Notes: generated by a model not told the origin, from the sequence alone. A DNA stretch of 64,000 bases from an uncultured Aquimarina sp. (GCF_947496855.1 NZ_CANMED010000001.1:372001-436000); one strand, 5' to 3'. Positions 8,257-17,614 are shown, counted from the first letter of the stretch. Numbers and translations are program-made.

Positions 8257-9807
8257 TTACCTTGGTTTCAATACGACGAAAGGTATAATCATTTCTTCTA
8301 AAGAAACCCCACCATGCTGGTAGGTATTTCTGTAATAACCTACATAATGGTTATAGTTATTAGGATATGCAAAGAAATAATCTCCTTTTGCAAATATAAA
8401 TGAACTACTCATGTTTATAGAGGGTAAGTGTATTGATTTTGGATTAGTAGCAGCCAATACTTCTTTGTTTTCATACGTAAGGCTTTTGCCAGTTTTATAT
8501 CTCAAATTCAGACTAGTGTTTTTATCACCGATAACTTTTGAAGGGTTTTTTACATTAATCGTTCCATGGTCTGTTGTGATTATTAATTTAAATCCCATCT
8601 GCTGTGCTTGCTGAATCATATCCAATAAAGGAGAGTTCTTAAACCAACTCTGAGTTAAGGATCTATAGGATTTATCATTAGAAGCTAATTCTTTAATTAC
8701 TTCCATTTCTGTTTTACTATGAGATAACATATCCACAAAATTGTAAACAACTACAGTCAGATCATTATCTTTTAATCCTTTAAAATTAGCCGCAAGTGTT
8801 TTACCAGATCGTTCATTTGTTATTTTGTAATACTCATGCTTGATATCTAAACCGAGCCTTTGTAATTGCGCAGTAAGAAACTCATTTTCATACATGTTTT
8901 TACCACCTTCATCCGTATCGTCTAACCAAAGATCTGGATGTCGTTTTTTCATATCGGAAGGCATCAGACCAGAGAAAATGGCATTACGTGCATATTGGGT
9001 TGCAGTTGGTAGAATACTACAATAAGAAATTTCTTCTTCTTTCTTGTAGTAATTATTTACGATTGGTTCAAAAGCTTTCCATTGATCATACCTAAGATTA
9101 TCAATAACAATAAATAGAGTAGGTTGGTCTTTACTGATTTCCGGAACTACTTTTTTCTTAAACAGTGTGTGAGACATAATTGGTGTATCATCATCACCAT
9201 TAAACCAATCCGGATAATTTTTGTCAATAAACTTACAGAACTGAGAATTGGCTTCTACTTTCTGAGATTCCAAAATCTCAAACATACCGGTATCTTCAAT
9301 ATCTTCTAACTGAATTTCCCAATACACCAACTTTTGATATAACTCTACCCATGATGAATAAGAGTTTACCATAGCCATATCCATCGCTATTTTTCTAAAT
9401 TCTTGCTGATAGTTAGAAGTAGTTTTTTCGGAAACTAATCTTGAGTGGTCTAGATTCTTTTTTAGACTTAATAAAATTTGATGAGGATTCACAGGTTTAA
9501 TAAGGTAATCCGCAATTTTACTTCCTATTGCTTCTTCCATGATATATTCTTCTTCACTCTTAGTAATCATAACTACAGGAAGGCTATCATTTTTCTCTTT
9601 GATTTCTGCTAATGTGTCAATTCCTGAAAGCCCTGGCATATTTTCATCAAGGAAAACAATGTCAAAATTCATTTCTTCTAACGTCTCTAAAGCTTCCGTA
9701 CCACTTTGGCATTTGGTTACTTCATAATTTTTCTTTTCCAGGAATAGTATATGGGGTTTTAATAAATCAATTTCATCATCTACCCAAAGTATCTTTATAT
9801 TGCTCAT
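8257..9807 (-). CDS. porX: T9SS response regulator PorX with PglZ domain
   Basis: This 516-residue protein joins an N-terminal CheY-like receiver domain (acidic pair at 10-11, phospho-acceptor Asp54 in FLDENMPG, conserved Lys in DYLIKPVNP) to a helical middle and a C-terminal PglZ domain. The PglZ part belongs to the alkaline phosphatase superfamily, with LFIVIDNLRYDQW and ITTDHGTI as metal-site segments. It matches PorX, which with the sensor PorY and a sigma factor controls genes of the type IX secretion system. The PglZ domain of characterised homologues cleaves cyclic oligonucleotides. The T9SS-sorted protein at the left edge shows that the pathway is used here. Confidence 0.94.
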   Translation of the reverse strand: MSNIKILWVDDEIDLLKPHILFLEKKNYEVTKCQSGTEALETLEEMNFDIVFLDENMPGLSGIDTLAEIKEKNDSLPVVMITKSEEEYIMEEAIGSKIADYLIKPVNPHQILLSLKKNLDHSRLVSEKTTSNYQQEFRKIAMDMAMVNSYSSWVELYQKLVYWEIQLEDIEDTGMFEILESQKVEANSQFCKFIDKNYPDWFNGDDDTPIMSHTLFKKKVVPEISKDQPTLFIVIDNLRYDQWKAFEPIVNNYYKKEEEISYCSILPTATQYARNAIFSGLMPSDMKKRHPDLWLDDTDEGGKNMYENEFLTAQLQRLGLDIKHEYYKITNERSGKTLAANFKGLKDNDLTVVVYNFVDMLSHSKTEMEVIKELASNDKSYRSLTQSWFKNSPLLDMIQQAQQMGFKLIITTDHGTINVKNPSKVIGDKNTSLNLRYKTGKSLTYENKEVLAATNPKSIHLPSINMSSSFIFAKGDYFFAYPNNYNHYVGYYRNTYQHGGVSLEEMIIPFVVLKPR

Positions 9808-10002
9808 TATAGGCTGTTTTTTTATGCTATTTGTTATCGTAAGATGCTATATGATTTAAGAACAAAACTTTTCTTGAATATTATGATCATCTTATCTATT
9901 ATATTGACTGTCTCTTTTCTAAATTATTGCAGTTTTACTTTCTAAAATGTATAGAAATTGCATAATTCTATTGCTTAATTCGTAATTGTGAACTCATACA
10001 TA

Positions 10003-10010
10003 TATATTTG
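10003..10010 (+). promoter_or_regulatory. Candidate -7 promoter box for the HD-domain gene
   Basis: TATATTTG matches the TAnnTTTG consensus. The inferred start near 10017 leaves a leader of about 14 bases before the TTG start codon. A TTG at 9986-9988 lies too close (14 bp) to be a standard -33 box. Confidence 0.42.
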
Positions 10011-10030
10011 TTAGCAAAAGTAAAGTAAAC

Positions 10031-11260
10031 TTGAAAAAAAGAAATAAACTTAAAATATTAAACGATCCAATTTACGGTTTTATTACGATACCTAATGAAC
10101 TAATTTTTGATCTTATAGAGCATAGGTATTTTCAGAGGTTAAGAAGAATATCCCAGATGGGTCTTTCTTACTTAGTATATCCAGGAGCACATCACACACG
10201 TTTTCATCATGCACTAGGTTGTATGCATTTAATGCAGAATGCTGTGCGAGTCCTTCGTTTTAAGGGTGTTAGTGTTTCTTCTGAGGAAGAAGATGCTTTG
10301 TGTACTGCTATATTATTGCACGATATTGGACATGGACCGTTTTCTCATGCAATGGAACACAGCATTGTTAATGAAGTAAATCATGAAGCTATTTCTTTGA
10401 TGTTTATGGAGAAAATAAATGAAGAATTTAACGGTAGTTTAACGCTTGCTATACAAATTTTTAAAGGGGAGTATCATCGTCAATTTCTTCATCAACTAAT
10501 TTCTGGTCAATTAGATATGGATCGTTTAGATTATTTAAAGCGAGATAGTTTTTACACAGGCGTTGCAGAAGGAAATATTAATAGTGAGCGTCTAATCACT
10601 ATGCTTAATGTAGTGGATGATGAATTAGTAGTAGAAGAAAAGGGAATATATTCAGTTGAAAAGTTTTTATTAGCAAGACGTCTTATGTATTGGCAGGTAT
10701 ATCTGCATAAAACAAGTTTAGTTGCGGAAAGTTTATTAATAAGAGTGCTAAAAAGAGCAAAGGAATTAGTAGATCAGGGAGAAAAACTTAGTTCCAGTAA
10801 GCCGTTGCTGTTCTTTTTAGAAAATAAGATAACAGCTGATAATTTTACCGATGATGTTTTAGAAACTTTTTCGAAATTGGATGATTATGACATTGTATCC
10901 GCAATGAAAGAATGGACTACATCGGATGATTTCGTTTTACGAAGCTTATGTAATATGATTATTGATAGGGATTTGTTGAAAATAAAAATAAAGAAGAAAG
11001 CGTTTAATAAAGAAAAAATTAAAAGAAAAGTTGATCAATTTAAAGAGAAATATAAAATTTCTGATGAAGAAGCACGATACTTTGTATTTACAGGAACGAT
11101 TTCTAATCAAGCATATCATCAAAATAAGCAGAATATAAATATTTTATATAAGTCAAGCAAAATAGTTGATATAGTGAGTGCTACGGATCAATTTAATTTA
11201 AAGGCCTTGTCAAAACCTGTAACTAAATATTTTATATGTTACCCAAAGCATATAGATTAA
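10031..11260 (+). CDS. HD domain phosphohydrolase, dGTPase-like
   Basis: This 409-residue HD-superfamily protein resembles the deoxyguanosinetriphosphate triphosphohydrolase-like proteins of Bacteroidota. Metal-binding motifs are visible: HTRFHHALG (about residues 55-63), LLHDIGHGPFSH (about 95-106) and GQLDMDRLDYLKRDSFYTG (about 157-175). It probably hydrolyses a nucleoside triphosphate or a related phosphorylated substrate in the cytosol. The start is a TTG. No in-frame ATG exists nearby, and the sequence KLKILNDPIYGFITIP immediately after it is where homologues begin. It lies directly upstream of lpxD, 25 bp away, but lpxD has its own promoter box. Confidence 0.9.
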   Translation: MKKRNKLKILNDPIYGFITIPNELIFDLIEHRYFQRLRRISQMGLSYLVYPGAHHTRFHHALGCMHLMQNAVRVLRFKGVSVSSEEEDALCTAILLHDIGHGPFSHAMEHSIVNEVNHEAISLMFMEKINEEFNGSLTLAIQIFKGEYHRQFLHQLISGQLDMDRLDYLKRDSFYTGVAEGNINSERLITMLNVVDDELVVEEKGIYSVEKFLLARRLMYWQVYLHKTSLVAESLLIRVLKRAKELVDQGEKLSSSKPLLFFLENKITADNFTDDVLETFSKLDDYDIVSAMKEWTTSDDFVLRSLCNMIIDRDLLKIKIKKKAFNKEKIKRKVDQFKEKYKISDEEARYFVFTGTISNQAYHQNKQNINILYKSSKIVDIVSATDQFNLKALSKPVTKYFICYPKHID

Positions 11261-11271
11261 CACATTTTTTA

Positions 11272-11279
11272 TACTTTTG
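11272..11279 (+). promoter_or_regulatory. Candidate -7 promoter box for lpxD giving a nearly leaderless mRNA
   Basis: TACTTTTG is an exact TAnnTTTG match only six bases before the lpxD ATG at 11286. With the usual 5-7 base distance to the start point, the transcript would begin at or next to the start codon. Confidence 0.42.
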
Positions 11280-11285
11280 CTGCTA

Positions 11286-12314
11286 ATGATTTTTACAGCC
11301 ACACAAATTGCAGGTATTCTAAATGGTGAAATCGAAGGAGATGAAACCGTCGAAGTATCAAAACTAGCAAAGATAGAAGAAGGAACTAAAGGTTCTTTAA
11401 CATTCTTGTCTAATCCTAAATATACGCCATATATTTATTCTACCGATGCGTCTATTACTATAGTGGATCAAACATTTGAAGCTGAATCTAATATAAAAAC
11501 TACTTTAATTAGGGTTGAAGATGCATACAAAGCATTTTCTCAATTATTGGATTACTACAATATGGTAAAGATGAATAAAACAGGTATTGAACAACCAAGT
11601 TTTATTTCTGATACAGCTAAGTACAGTGGTGATATGTATTTAGGAGCGTTTTCTTATTTAGGAGAAAATGTAAATATTGGCGAAAATGCTAAAATTTATC
11701 CAAATGTCTATATAGGTGATAATGTTGTTTTAGGCAATAATGTAGTTGTTTTTGCTGGTGCTAAAATATATTCTGAATCTATTATTGGAAACAATTGTGT
11801 AATTCATAGTGGAGTGATTGTTGGCGCGGATGGATTTGGGTTTACACCAAACGAAAAAGGAGAATATATTAAAGTTCCACAGACAGGTAATGTTATTATA
11901 GAAGATAATGTGGATGTTGGAGCAGGAACAACCATTGATAGGGCAACCTTAGGTTCCACAATTATTCGTAAAGGAGTTAAATTAGATAATCAGATTCAGA
12001 TAGCACATAATGTAGAAATAGGTGAGCATACTGCCATCGCTGCGCAGACTGGAATTGCAGGCTCGACTAAAATAGGGAAGCAGTGTTTAATTGGTGGTCA
12101 AGTTGGTATTGCAGGACACCTCGTTATAGGTGATAAAGTCAGAATTCAGGCACAATCTGGTATTGGAAGAAATATAAAAGACGGAGAAGTTATCCAAGGA
12201 TCTCCGGCATTAGGGTACTCAGATTATAATAAATCTTACGTACATTTTAAAAATTTGCCCAAAATTGTAGATAGAGTATACAAACTTGAGAAAAAGATAA
12301 ATGACAATGAGTAA
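11286..12314 (+). CDS. lpxD: UDP-3-O-(3-hydroxyacyl)glucosamine N-acyltransferase LpxD
   Basis: LpxD adds the second 3-hydroxyacyl chain from acyl-ACP to the lipid A precursor. The 342-residue protein has the N-terminal uridine-binding domain (GSLTFLSNPKY), then a long left-handed beta-helix of hexapeptide repeats. The catalytic His sits in QIQIAHNVEIG, followed by AAQTGIAGS. I start at the ATG at 11286 rather than an in-frame TTG at 11277, because the latter overlaps the promoter box and homologues start at this Met. Its 3' end overlaps the next gene by 14 bases, so lpxD and lpxC/fabZ are coupled. Confidence 0.94.
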   Translation: MIFTATQIAGILNGEIEGDETVEVSKLAKIEEGTKGSLTFLSNPKYTPYIYSTDASITIVDQTFEAESNIKTTLIRVEDAYKAFSQLLDYYNMVKMNKTGIEQPSFISDTAKYSGDMYLGAFSYLGENVNIGENAKIYPNVYIGDNVVLGNNVVVFAGAKIYSESIIGNNCVIHSGVIVGADGFGFTPNEKGEYIKVPQTGNVIIEDNVDVGAGTTIDRATLGSTIIRKGVKLDNQIQIAHNVEIGEHTAIAAQTGIAGSTKIGKQCLIGGQVGIAGHLVIGDKVRIQAQSGIGRNIKDGEVIQGSPALGYSDYNKSYVHFKNLPKIVDRVYKLEKKINDNE

Positions 12315-13710
12315 TTCCGTTGCAAATAAACAAAGAACGATTCAAAAAGAAGTCGAACTTAGAGGAGTAGGACTTCATACCGGAAAGGAAGTTATACTTA
12401 CTTTTAAACCAGCGCCTGAGAATCACGGATATGCGTTTTGTCGTGTCGATTTAGAAGGGAACCCGATTATTGAAGCGGATGCTAATTATGTAGTAAACAC
12501 TCAAAGAGGTACAAATCTGGAAAAGAATGGCGTAAGTATTCAGACATCCGAACATGTGCTTGCTGCTTGTGTTGGCTTAGAGATTGATAATCTTTTAATA
12601 GAAATGAATGCTTCAGAACCGCCTATTATGGATGGTTCAAGTAAGTTTTTTATACAAGCTTTAGAGGAAGCTGGTATTATAGAGCAGGAAGCAGAGAGAG
12701 ATGAATATATCGTAAAAGATGTAATTTCTTATACTGATGAAGAGTCTGGAAGTGAAATTATAGTAATGCCATCAGATGAATATCAGGTAACTACTATGGT
12801 AGATTTTGGTACTAAAGTATTGGGGACACAAAATGCATCATTAAAACATCTTACAGAATTTAAAAAGGAAATTGCCGACGCCAGAACATTTAGTTTTTTA
12901 CACGAACTGGAAATGTTACTGGAGCATGGTTTGATTAAAGGAGGAGACCTCAATAATGCAATTGTATATGTAGATAAGGAGTTGAGTCCTAATACCATGG
13001 AAAAACTAAAAGTTGCCTTCGGTAAAGATTCTATTGCTATAAAACCGAATGGAATATTAGATAACCTTACACTTCATTATCCTAATGAGGCTGCAAGGCA
13101 TAAGTTGTTAGATGTAATAGGAGACCTTGCACTAATAGGAACACGTATCAGAGGAAAAATTATAGCAAATAAGCCTGGGCATTATGTAAACACTCAGTTT
13201 GCTAAAAAACTTTCTAAGATTATAAAAATAGAGAAGCGTAATAAAGTTCCTCAGTTTGATTTAAATAAAGAACCTTTGATGGATATCAACAAAATTATGT
13301 CTATGCTTCCGCATAGACCACCATTTTTGTTGATTGATCGCATTTTAGAAATGTCTGATAAGCATGTTGTGGGAATGAAAAATGTGACAATGAATGAACC
13401 ATTTTTTGTCGGGCATTTCCCTGGAGCACCCGTTATGCCTGGAGTTATGCAAGTAGAGGCGATGGCTCAAACAGGCGGTATTTTGGCATTAAGTACGGTT
13501 CCTGATCCAGAAAATTATCTTACTTACTTTATGAAAATAGATAAGGTGAAATTTAAACAGCAAGTATTGCCGGGAGATACGCTAATATTTAAGTTAGAAT
13601 TGCTTACTCCAATAAGAAGGGGAATTTGTCATATGCAAGCTTTTGCTTATGCTAATGGAAAATTAGTGACAGAAGCGGAACTTATGGCCCAAATCGTAAA
13701 ATCAAAATAA
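12301..13710 (+). CDS. lpxC/fabZ: Bifunctional LpxC deacetylase / FabZ dehydratase
   Basis: This 469-residue fusion is typical of Bacteroidota. Residues of about 1-310 are LpxC, the zinc deacetylase that commits UDP-acyl-GlcNAc to lipid A: GVGLHTGKEV, the zinc His in TSEHVLAA, ARTFSF, HKLLDVIGDL and the late KPGHYVNTQ. Residues of about 325-465 are FabZ, the 3-hydroxyacyl-ACP dehydratase: LPHRPPFLLIDRI, then GHFPGAPVMPGVMQVEAMAQ with its catalytic His and Glu. The two activities compete for the same hydroxyacyl-ACP pool, so the fusion may balance lipid A against fatty acid synthesis. Two near ATGs (12301, 12307) could start it. Confidence 0.96.
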   Translation: MTMSNSVANKQRTIQKEVELRGVGLHTGKEVILTFKPAPENHGYAFCRVDLEGNPIIEADANYVVNTQRGTNLEKNGVSIQTSEHVLAACVGLEIDNLLIEMNASEPPIMDGSSKFFIQALEEAGIIEQEAERDEYIVKDVISYTDEESGSEIIVMPSDEYQVTTMVDFGTKVLGTQNASLKHLTEFKKEIADARTFSFLHELEMLLEHGLIKGGDLNNAIVYVDKELSPNTMEKLKVAFGKDSIAIKPNGILDNLTLHYPNEAARHKLLDVIGDLALIGTRIRGKIIANKPGHYVNTQFAKKLSKIIKIEKRNKVPQFDLNKEPLMDINKIMSMLPHRPPFLLIDRILEMSDKHVVGMKNVTMNEPFFVGHFPGAPVMPGVMQVEAMAQTGGILALSTVPDPENYLTYFMKIDKVKFKQQVLPGDTLIFKLELLTPIRRGICHMQAFAYANGKLVTEAELMAQIVKSK

Positions 13711-13765
13711 TTATTTAGTATACTACATAAAATTTGTTTATACTAGAAACATTAAAATAAAATCA

Positions 13766-14548
13766 ATGAATCAGCCTTTAGCATACGTTCATCCTGGAGC
13801 AAAGATTGCAAAAAATGTAGTCATCGAACCTTTTACTACGATTCATAATAATGTGGTTATAGGAGAAGGAACCTGGATTGGTTCCAATGTAACTATTATG
13901 GAAGGAGCCCGTATCGGTAAAAATTGTAGCATTTTTCCTGGAGCTGTTATTTCTGCAACTCCACAGGATAAAAAATTTAATGATGAAGATACTACTACAG
14001 AGATAGGGGATAACACAACTATTCGTGAGTGTGTTACCATCAATAGAGGTACTACAGATAGAATGAAAACCAAAATTGGTAAAAACTGTTGGATAATGGC
14101 ATATTGCCATATAGCTCATGATTGTATAGTAGGTGATAATTGTATTTTTTCTAATAATAGCACACTCGCCGGTCATATTAATGTTGGAGACTATGTGGTT
14201 TTAGCAGGTATGGCTGCAGTACAGCAGTTTTGTAGTATAGGTAATCATGCTTTCGTGACAGGAGGATCTTTAGTTCGTAAAGATGTACCACCTTATGCCA
14301 AAGCAGCTCGTGAGCCACTTTCATATGTTGGAATAAATTCAATAGGATTGAGAAGAAGAGGATTTACTACAGAAAAAATAAGAGAGATACAATCTATTTA
14401 TAGAATTTTGTATCAAAGTAATTATAATAATTCTCAGGCTGTAGCAATTATCGAAGCAGAGATGGAAGCTACACCAGAACGAGACGAGGTTTTAGAGTTT
14501 ATCAAGAACTCACAGAGAGGTATTATGAAAGGGTATTTCTCTAATTAG
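13766..14548 (+). CDS. lpxA: Acyl-ACP-UDP-N-acetylglucosamine O-acyltransferase LpxA
   Basis: This 260-residue enzyme of the first lipid A step transfers a 3-hydroxyacyl chain to the 3-OH of UDP-GlcNAc. It has an N-terminal left-handed beta-helix with repeats from residue 8. The catalytic His118 is in the MAYCHIAHDC segment, followed by GHINVGDYVVLAGMAAVQQF. A C-terminal helical domain contains the GLRRRGF segment typical of LpxA. The length is normal. It follows lpxC/fabZ by 55 bp and precedes efp by 46 bp on the same strand, in one probable transcription unit. Confidence 0.96.
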   Translation: MNQPLAYVHPGAKIAKNVVIEPFTTIHNNVVIGEGTWIGSNVTIMEGARIGKNCSIFPGAVISATPQDKKFNDEDTTTEIGDNTTIRECVTINRGTTDRMKTKIGKNCWIMAYCHIAHDCIVGDNCIFSNNSTLAGHINVGDYVVLAGMAAVQQFCSIGNHAFVTGGSLVRKDVPPYAKAAREPLSYVGINSIGLRRRGFTTEKIREIQSIYRILYQSNYNNSQAVAIIEAEMEATPERDEVLEFIKNSQRGIMKGYFSN

Positions 14549-14594
14549 ATTGTTTAGGTAATCGAAACATAGCAATAAGTAATAAAAAACAACA

Positions 14595-15161
14595 ATGGCA
14601 AGTACTAGTGATATTAGAAATGGATTGTGTATTAAATACAATCACGATATATTTAAGGTTATCGAATTTTTACACGTAAAACCAGGAAAAGGTCCTGCTT
14701 TTGTGCGTACAAAATTGAAAAGTGTTACCACAGGAAAAGTAATTGATAATACATTTTCTGCAGGTCATAAAATTGAAGATGTAAGAGTAGAGACGCATAA
14801 GTTTCAGTTTCTTTATGCAGAAGGAGATACATATCATTTTATGAATACAGAAGATTATAATCAAATAACTCTTGAAAAATCTACATTAGATGCTCCTGGT
14901 TTATTAAAAGAAGGAGAAGTGGTTACAGTGATTATAAATTCAGAAGACCAAATGCCACTTTCAGTGGAAATGCCTGCGAGTGTTATTTTAGAAGTTAGTT
15001 CAACAGAACCTGGAGTAAAAGGGAATACAGCTACTAATGCTACTAAACCTGCGGTAGTTGAGACTGGAGCTGAAGTAATGGTGCCTCTTTTTATAAACGA
15101 AGGAGATAAGATCAGAGTCGAAACTGAGAAAGGAACCTATAAAGAACGTATTAAAGAATAA
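14595..15161 (+). CDS. efp: Elongation factor P
   Basis: This is a 188-residue translation factor that relieves ribosome stalling at polyproline. The N-terminal KOW-like domain has the modification loop with Lys32 in KPGKGPAFV. Two OB-fold domains follow, ending with the GDKIRVETEKGTY strand expected of EF-P. The lysine tip residue implies beta-lysylation or another modification; no modifying enzyme gene is in the window. Its location between lipid A genes is a common Bacteroidota arrangement (from memory). A 9-bp inverted repeat overlaps its stop. Confidence 0.96.
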   Translation: MASTSDIRNGLCIKYNHDIFKVIEFLHVKPGKGPAFVRTKLKSVTTGKVIDNTFSAGHKIEDVRVETHKFQFLYAEGDTYHFMNTEDYNQITLEKSTLDAPGLLKEGEVVTVIINSEDQMPLSVEMPASVILEVSSTEPGVKGNTATNATKPAVVETGAEVMVPLFINEGDKIRVETEKGTYKERIKE

Positions 15162-15183
15162 TTCAGAAATGATATTCTGAATT
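15160..15183. repeat. 9-bp inverted repeat between efp and the lpxD-like gene
   Basis: AATTCAGAA (15160-15168) pairs with TTCTGAATT (15175-15183) over a 6-base loop. The motif TTCTGAATT then repeats partly before the ATG at 15196. There is no T run, so it is not a clear terminator and may tune translation of the next gene. Confidence 0.45.
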
Positions 15184-15195
15184 CTGAATTATAAG

Positions 15196-16134
15196 ATGAA
15201 GTTTCCACAAACACACACACTAAAGCAAATAGCGACGATAATATCTTCAGAATTTGTGGGTATACCCGATTTCCCAGTACTTGGAATGAATGAAATTCAT
15301 GTTGTTACATCAGGCGATATTGTTTTTGTTGACCACCCTAAATATTATGATAAAGCTTTAGAAAGTGCAGCGACAGTTATTTTAATCAATAAGAAAGTAG
15401 ATTGTCCTGATGGAAAAGCTTTGCTTATTTCTGATGATCCCTTTAGAGATTTTAATACGCTGACCACGTATTTTAAACCTTTTGAAAAGGCTACAACGAT
15501 AGTGTCGGAAACGTCTAGGATAGGAAAAAATACTATTATCCAACCGAGTGCTTTTATTGGCAATAATGTAGTTATAGGTGATAATTGTTTTATTCATGCT
15601 AATGTAAGTTTGTATGATGGAACCATTATAGGAAATAATGTAACGATACACTCAGGAACAGTATTAGGAGCTGATGCTTTTTATTATAAAAAGCGACCAG
15701 AAGGCTTTGATAAGCTAATCTCTGGTGGTAGAGTTGTGATAGAAGATGATGTCGATTTGGGATCTCTATGTACTATTGATAGAGGCGTTACGGGAGACAC
15801 AACAATTAAAGAAGGAACCAAAATAGATAATCAGGTACATATTGGACATGATACTGTTATTGGAAAAAAATGTTTGATAGCCTCACAGGTTGGTATTGCT
15901 GGATGCGTAGTAATCGAAGATGAAGTTACAGTATGGGGACAAGTGGGAGTTACTAGTGGAATCACTATTGGCACAAAAGCAATTGTTTCTGCACAGTCTG
16001 GAGTGAGTAAATCTCTAGAAGGAAACAAAAGTTATTTTGGAACCCCTGCAGATGATTTTAGAAAAAAGTATAAAGAAATTGCCGCCATCAGGCAAATACC
16101 CGAAATAATAGAAAAATTGAAGAATAATGAGTAA
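15196..16134 (+). CDS. LpxD-like acyltransferase paralogue
   Basis: This 312-residue protein has the same layout as LpxD: an N-terminal uridine-domain-like part (GDIVFVDHPKYYDKALES) and a left-handed beta-helix with a His in QVHIGHDTVIG and SQVGIAG where LpxD has AAQTGIAGS. It is about 30 residues shorter than the main LpxD at 11286 and diverged in the substrate loops (GADAFYYKKRPEG replaces the GFGFTPNEKG-type loop). It may acylate another UDP-amino sugar or provide a second acyl specificity. It overlaps the following NTF2-like gene by 8 bases. Confidence 0.88.
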   Translation: MKFPQTHTLKQIATIISSEFVGIPDFPVLGMNEIHVVTSGDIVFVDHPKYYDKALESAATVILINKKVDCPDGKALLISDDPFRDFNTLTTYFKPFEKATTIVSETSRIGKNTIIQPSAFIGNNVVIGDNCFIHANVSLYDGTIIGNNVTIHSGTVLGADAFYYKKRPEGFDKLISGGRVVIEDDVDLGSLCTIDRGVTGDTTIKEGTKIDNQVHIGHDTVIGKKCLIASQVGIAGCVVIEDEVTVWGQVGVTSGITIGTKAIVSAQSGVSKSLEGNKSYFGTPADDFRKKYKEIAAIRQIPEIIEKLKNNE

Positions 16135-16534
16135 AATAGCAAAAGAGGTGGTTCAATCCTTTTATCAAACGGATTTGATTCATAATATAGAAGCCTTTTC
16201 TGAGTATTTACATCCAGAAGTAGAATTAAATTGGAATAGTAGTTTTGGCTACAATAAAAAGGGTTTTGAAGATATTAAGACCATGTTCAAGGAGATGTCT
16301 AGCTCATTCGAAACGTTTAGGTGTGAGATTAGTCATCTTTTAGAAGAGAATGGTATGGTAACTATTCGATATACTTATGTTGCTAAAACCATAGAAAGAC
16401 CTGATAAAGAAGAAGCAATAGCTCATTTTATTGCAATTTGGGAATTAAAAGATGGTAAGTTATATCGAGGATATCAAATTAGTCAACAAGGAGATAATAC
16501 ACCAGAAAATTTAAAGTCATTTTTATCTAAATAG
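16127..16534 (+). CDS. NTF2-like (SnoaL-like) protein
   Basis: This 135-residue protein has the alpha+beta barrel pattern of the NTF2/SnoaL superfamily: an N-terminal helix pair (VVQSFYQTDLIHNIEAFSEYL), HPEVELNW, then strands including VTIRYTYVA and FIAIWELKDGKLYRGYQ. Members are small hydrolases, isomerases or ligand-binding proteins, and no active-site set can be assigned. It overlaps the lpxD-like gene by 8 bases (ATGA-type coupling) and precedes sucD, which has its own promoter, so it is probably the last gene of the lipid A operon. Confidence 0.8.
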   Translation: MSKIAKEVVQSFYQTDLIHNIEAFSEYLHPEVELNWNSSFGYNKKGFEDIKTMFKEMSSSFETFRCEISHLLEENGMVTIRYTYVAKTIERPDKEEAIAHFIAIWELKDGKLYRGYQISQQGDNTPENLKSFLSK

Positions 16535-16603
16535 ATTTTAAAAATTATTATAATTATTTTTCTTTTTTCTAAATAATAAACTCAGAAAGGTATTAGAAAA
16601 TTA

Positions 16604-16636
16604 AAAAATCAAAAAAGATTTTTTTTTTTGATTTTT
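16604..16636 (+). terminator. Weak A/T-stem hairpin, possible terminator of the lipid A operon
   Basis: AAAAATCAAAAAA (16604-16616) and its exact reverse complement (16624-16636) form a 13-bp stem of almost only A-T pairs. It lies between the NTF2-like gene and the sucD promoter, so it may end the upstream operon. Confidence 0.35.
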
Positions 16637-16662
16637 CATTTTAACTATAGTGTTCAAAACCG

Positions 16663-16670
16663 TACTTTTG
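16663..16670 (+). promoter_or_regulatory. Candidate -7 promoter box for sucD
   Basis: TACTTTTG matches TAnnTTTG. The inferred start near 16677 gives a 28-base A-rich leader before the ATG at 16705. Confidence 0.48.
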
Positions 16671-16704
16671 AAACTGCTAAAAAAATATAAAAAATCATAA
16701 CGCA

Positions 16705-17577
16705 ATGAGTGTTCTAGTAAATAAGGATTCCAAAATAATAGTTCAAGGTTTTACAGGTAGCGAAGGTACTTTTCATGCTGGTCAGATGATTGAGTATGGT
16801 ACTAATGTAGTAGGAGGTGTGACTCCTGGTAAAGGTGGGCAAACACATCTTGATAAACCTGTTTTTAATACTGTGCAAGACGCAGTTAAGGAGGTTGGAG
16901 CTGATACCACTATTATTTTCGTTCCACCTGCATTTGCTGCAGATGCTATTATGGAGGCTGCTGATGCAGGAATCAAAGTGATTATAACAATTACCGAAGG
17001 TATCCCTGTTGCAGATATGATTACAGCTTCTAATTATATAAAAGGAAAAGGATGTCGTTTGATTGGTCCTAACTGCCCAGGAGTAATTACTCCGGGAGAA
17101 GCAAAAGTTGGTATTATGCCAGGTTTTGTGTTTAAAAAAGGAAATGTAGGTATCGTTTCTAAGTCGGGAACATTAACCTATGAAGCAGCTGATCAGGTTG
17201 TAAAACAAGGATTAGGTATAACGACTGCTATTGGTATCGGAGGAGATCCAATTATAGGAACTACTACGAAAGAGGCTGTAGAATTATTGATAAATGATCC
17301 AGAAACAAGTTGTGTTGTAATGATTGGAGAAATTGGAGGACAATTAGAAGCTGATGCGGCAAAATGGATTAAAGAAAGTGGAACTACAAAACCAGTAGTA
17401 GGCTTTATTGCTGGAGAAACTGCTCCTGCTGGACGAACTATGGGACATGCTGGTGCAATTGTAGGAGGAAGTGAAGATACTGCCGCTGCTAAGAAAGCAA
17501 TTATGAGAGAATGCGGAATTCACGTGGTGGATTCTCCTGCAGAGATTGGTAAAAAAGTAGCTGAAGTACTAGGTTAA
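16705..17577 (+). CDS. sucD: Succinyl-CoA synthetase subunit alpha
   Basis: This is the 290-residue alpha subunit of the TCA-cycle enzyme that makes ATP or GTP from succinyl-CoA. The CoA-binding Rossmann domain begins with [13 protein letters not shown] (about residues 14-26), followed by GGVTPGKGG. The ligase domain has GPNCPGVI, the SKSGTLTYE segment, and the active phospho-histidine in [10 protein letters not shown] (about 244-253). The beta subunit gene is not in the window, which is usual in this group. It has its own promoter box and ends in a strong hairpin terminator. Confidence 0.96.
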   Translation: MSVLVNKDSKIIVQGFTGSEGTFHAGQMIEYGTNVVGGVTPGKGGQTHLDKPVFNTVQDAVKEVGADTTIIFVPPAFAADAIMEAADAGIKVIITITEGIPVADMITASNYIKGKGCRLIGPNCPGVITPGEAKVGIMPGFVFKKGNVGIVSKSGTLTYEAADQVVKQGLGITTAIGIGGDPIIGTTTKEAVELLINDPETSCVVMIGEIGGQLEADAAKWIKESGTTKPVVGFIAGETAPAGRTMGHAGAIVGGSEDTAAAKKAIMRECGIHVVDSPAEIGKKVAEVLG

Positions 17578-17614
17578 AATTATACAGTATTTCTCTTATC
17601 TGAGAATATAAACT

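Noticed and set aside
9844..9945. 33-codon plus-strand frame with one hydrophobic stretch upstream of the HD gene
   Set aside because: It has no promoter box or start context of note and lies in the shared porX upstream region. The hydrophobic run is common in AT-rich intergenic DNA.
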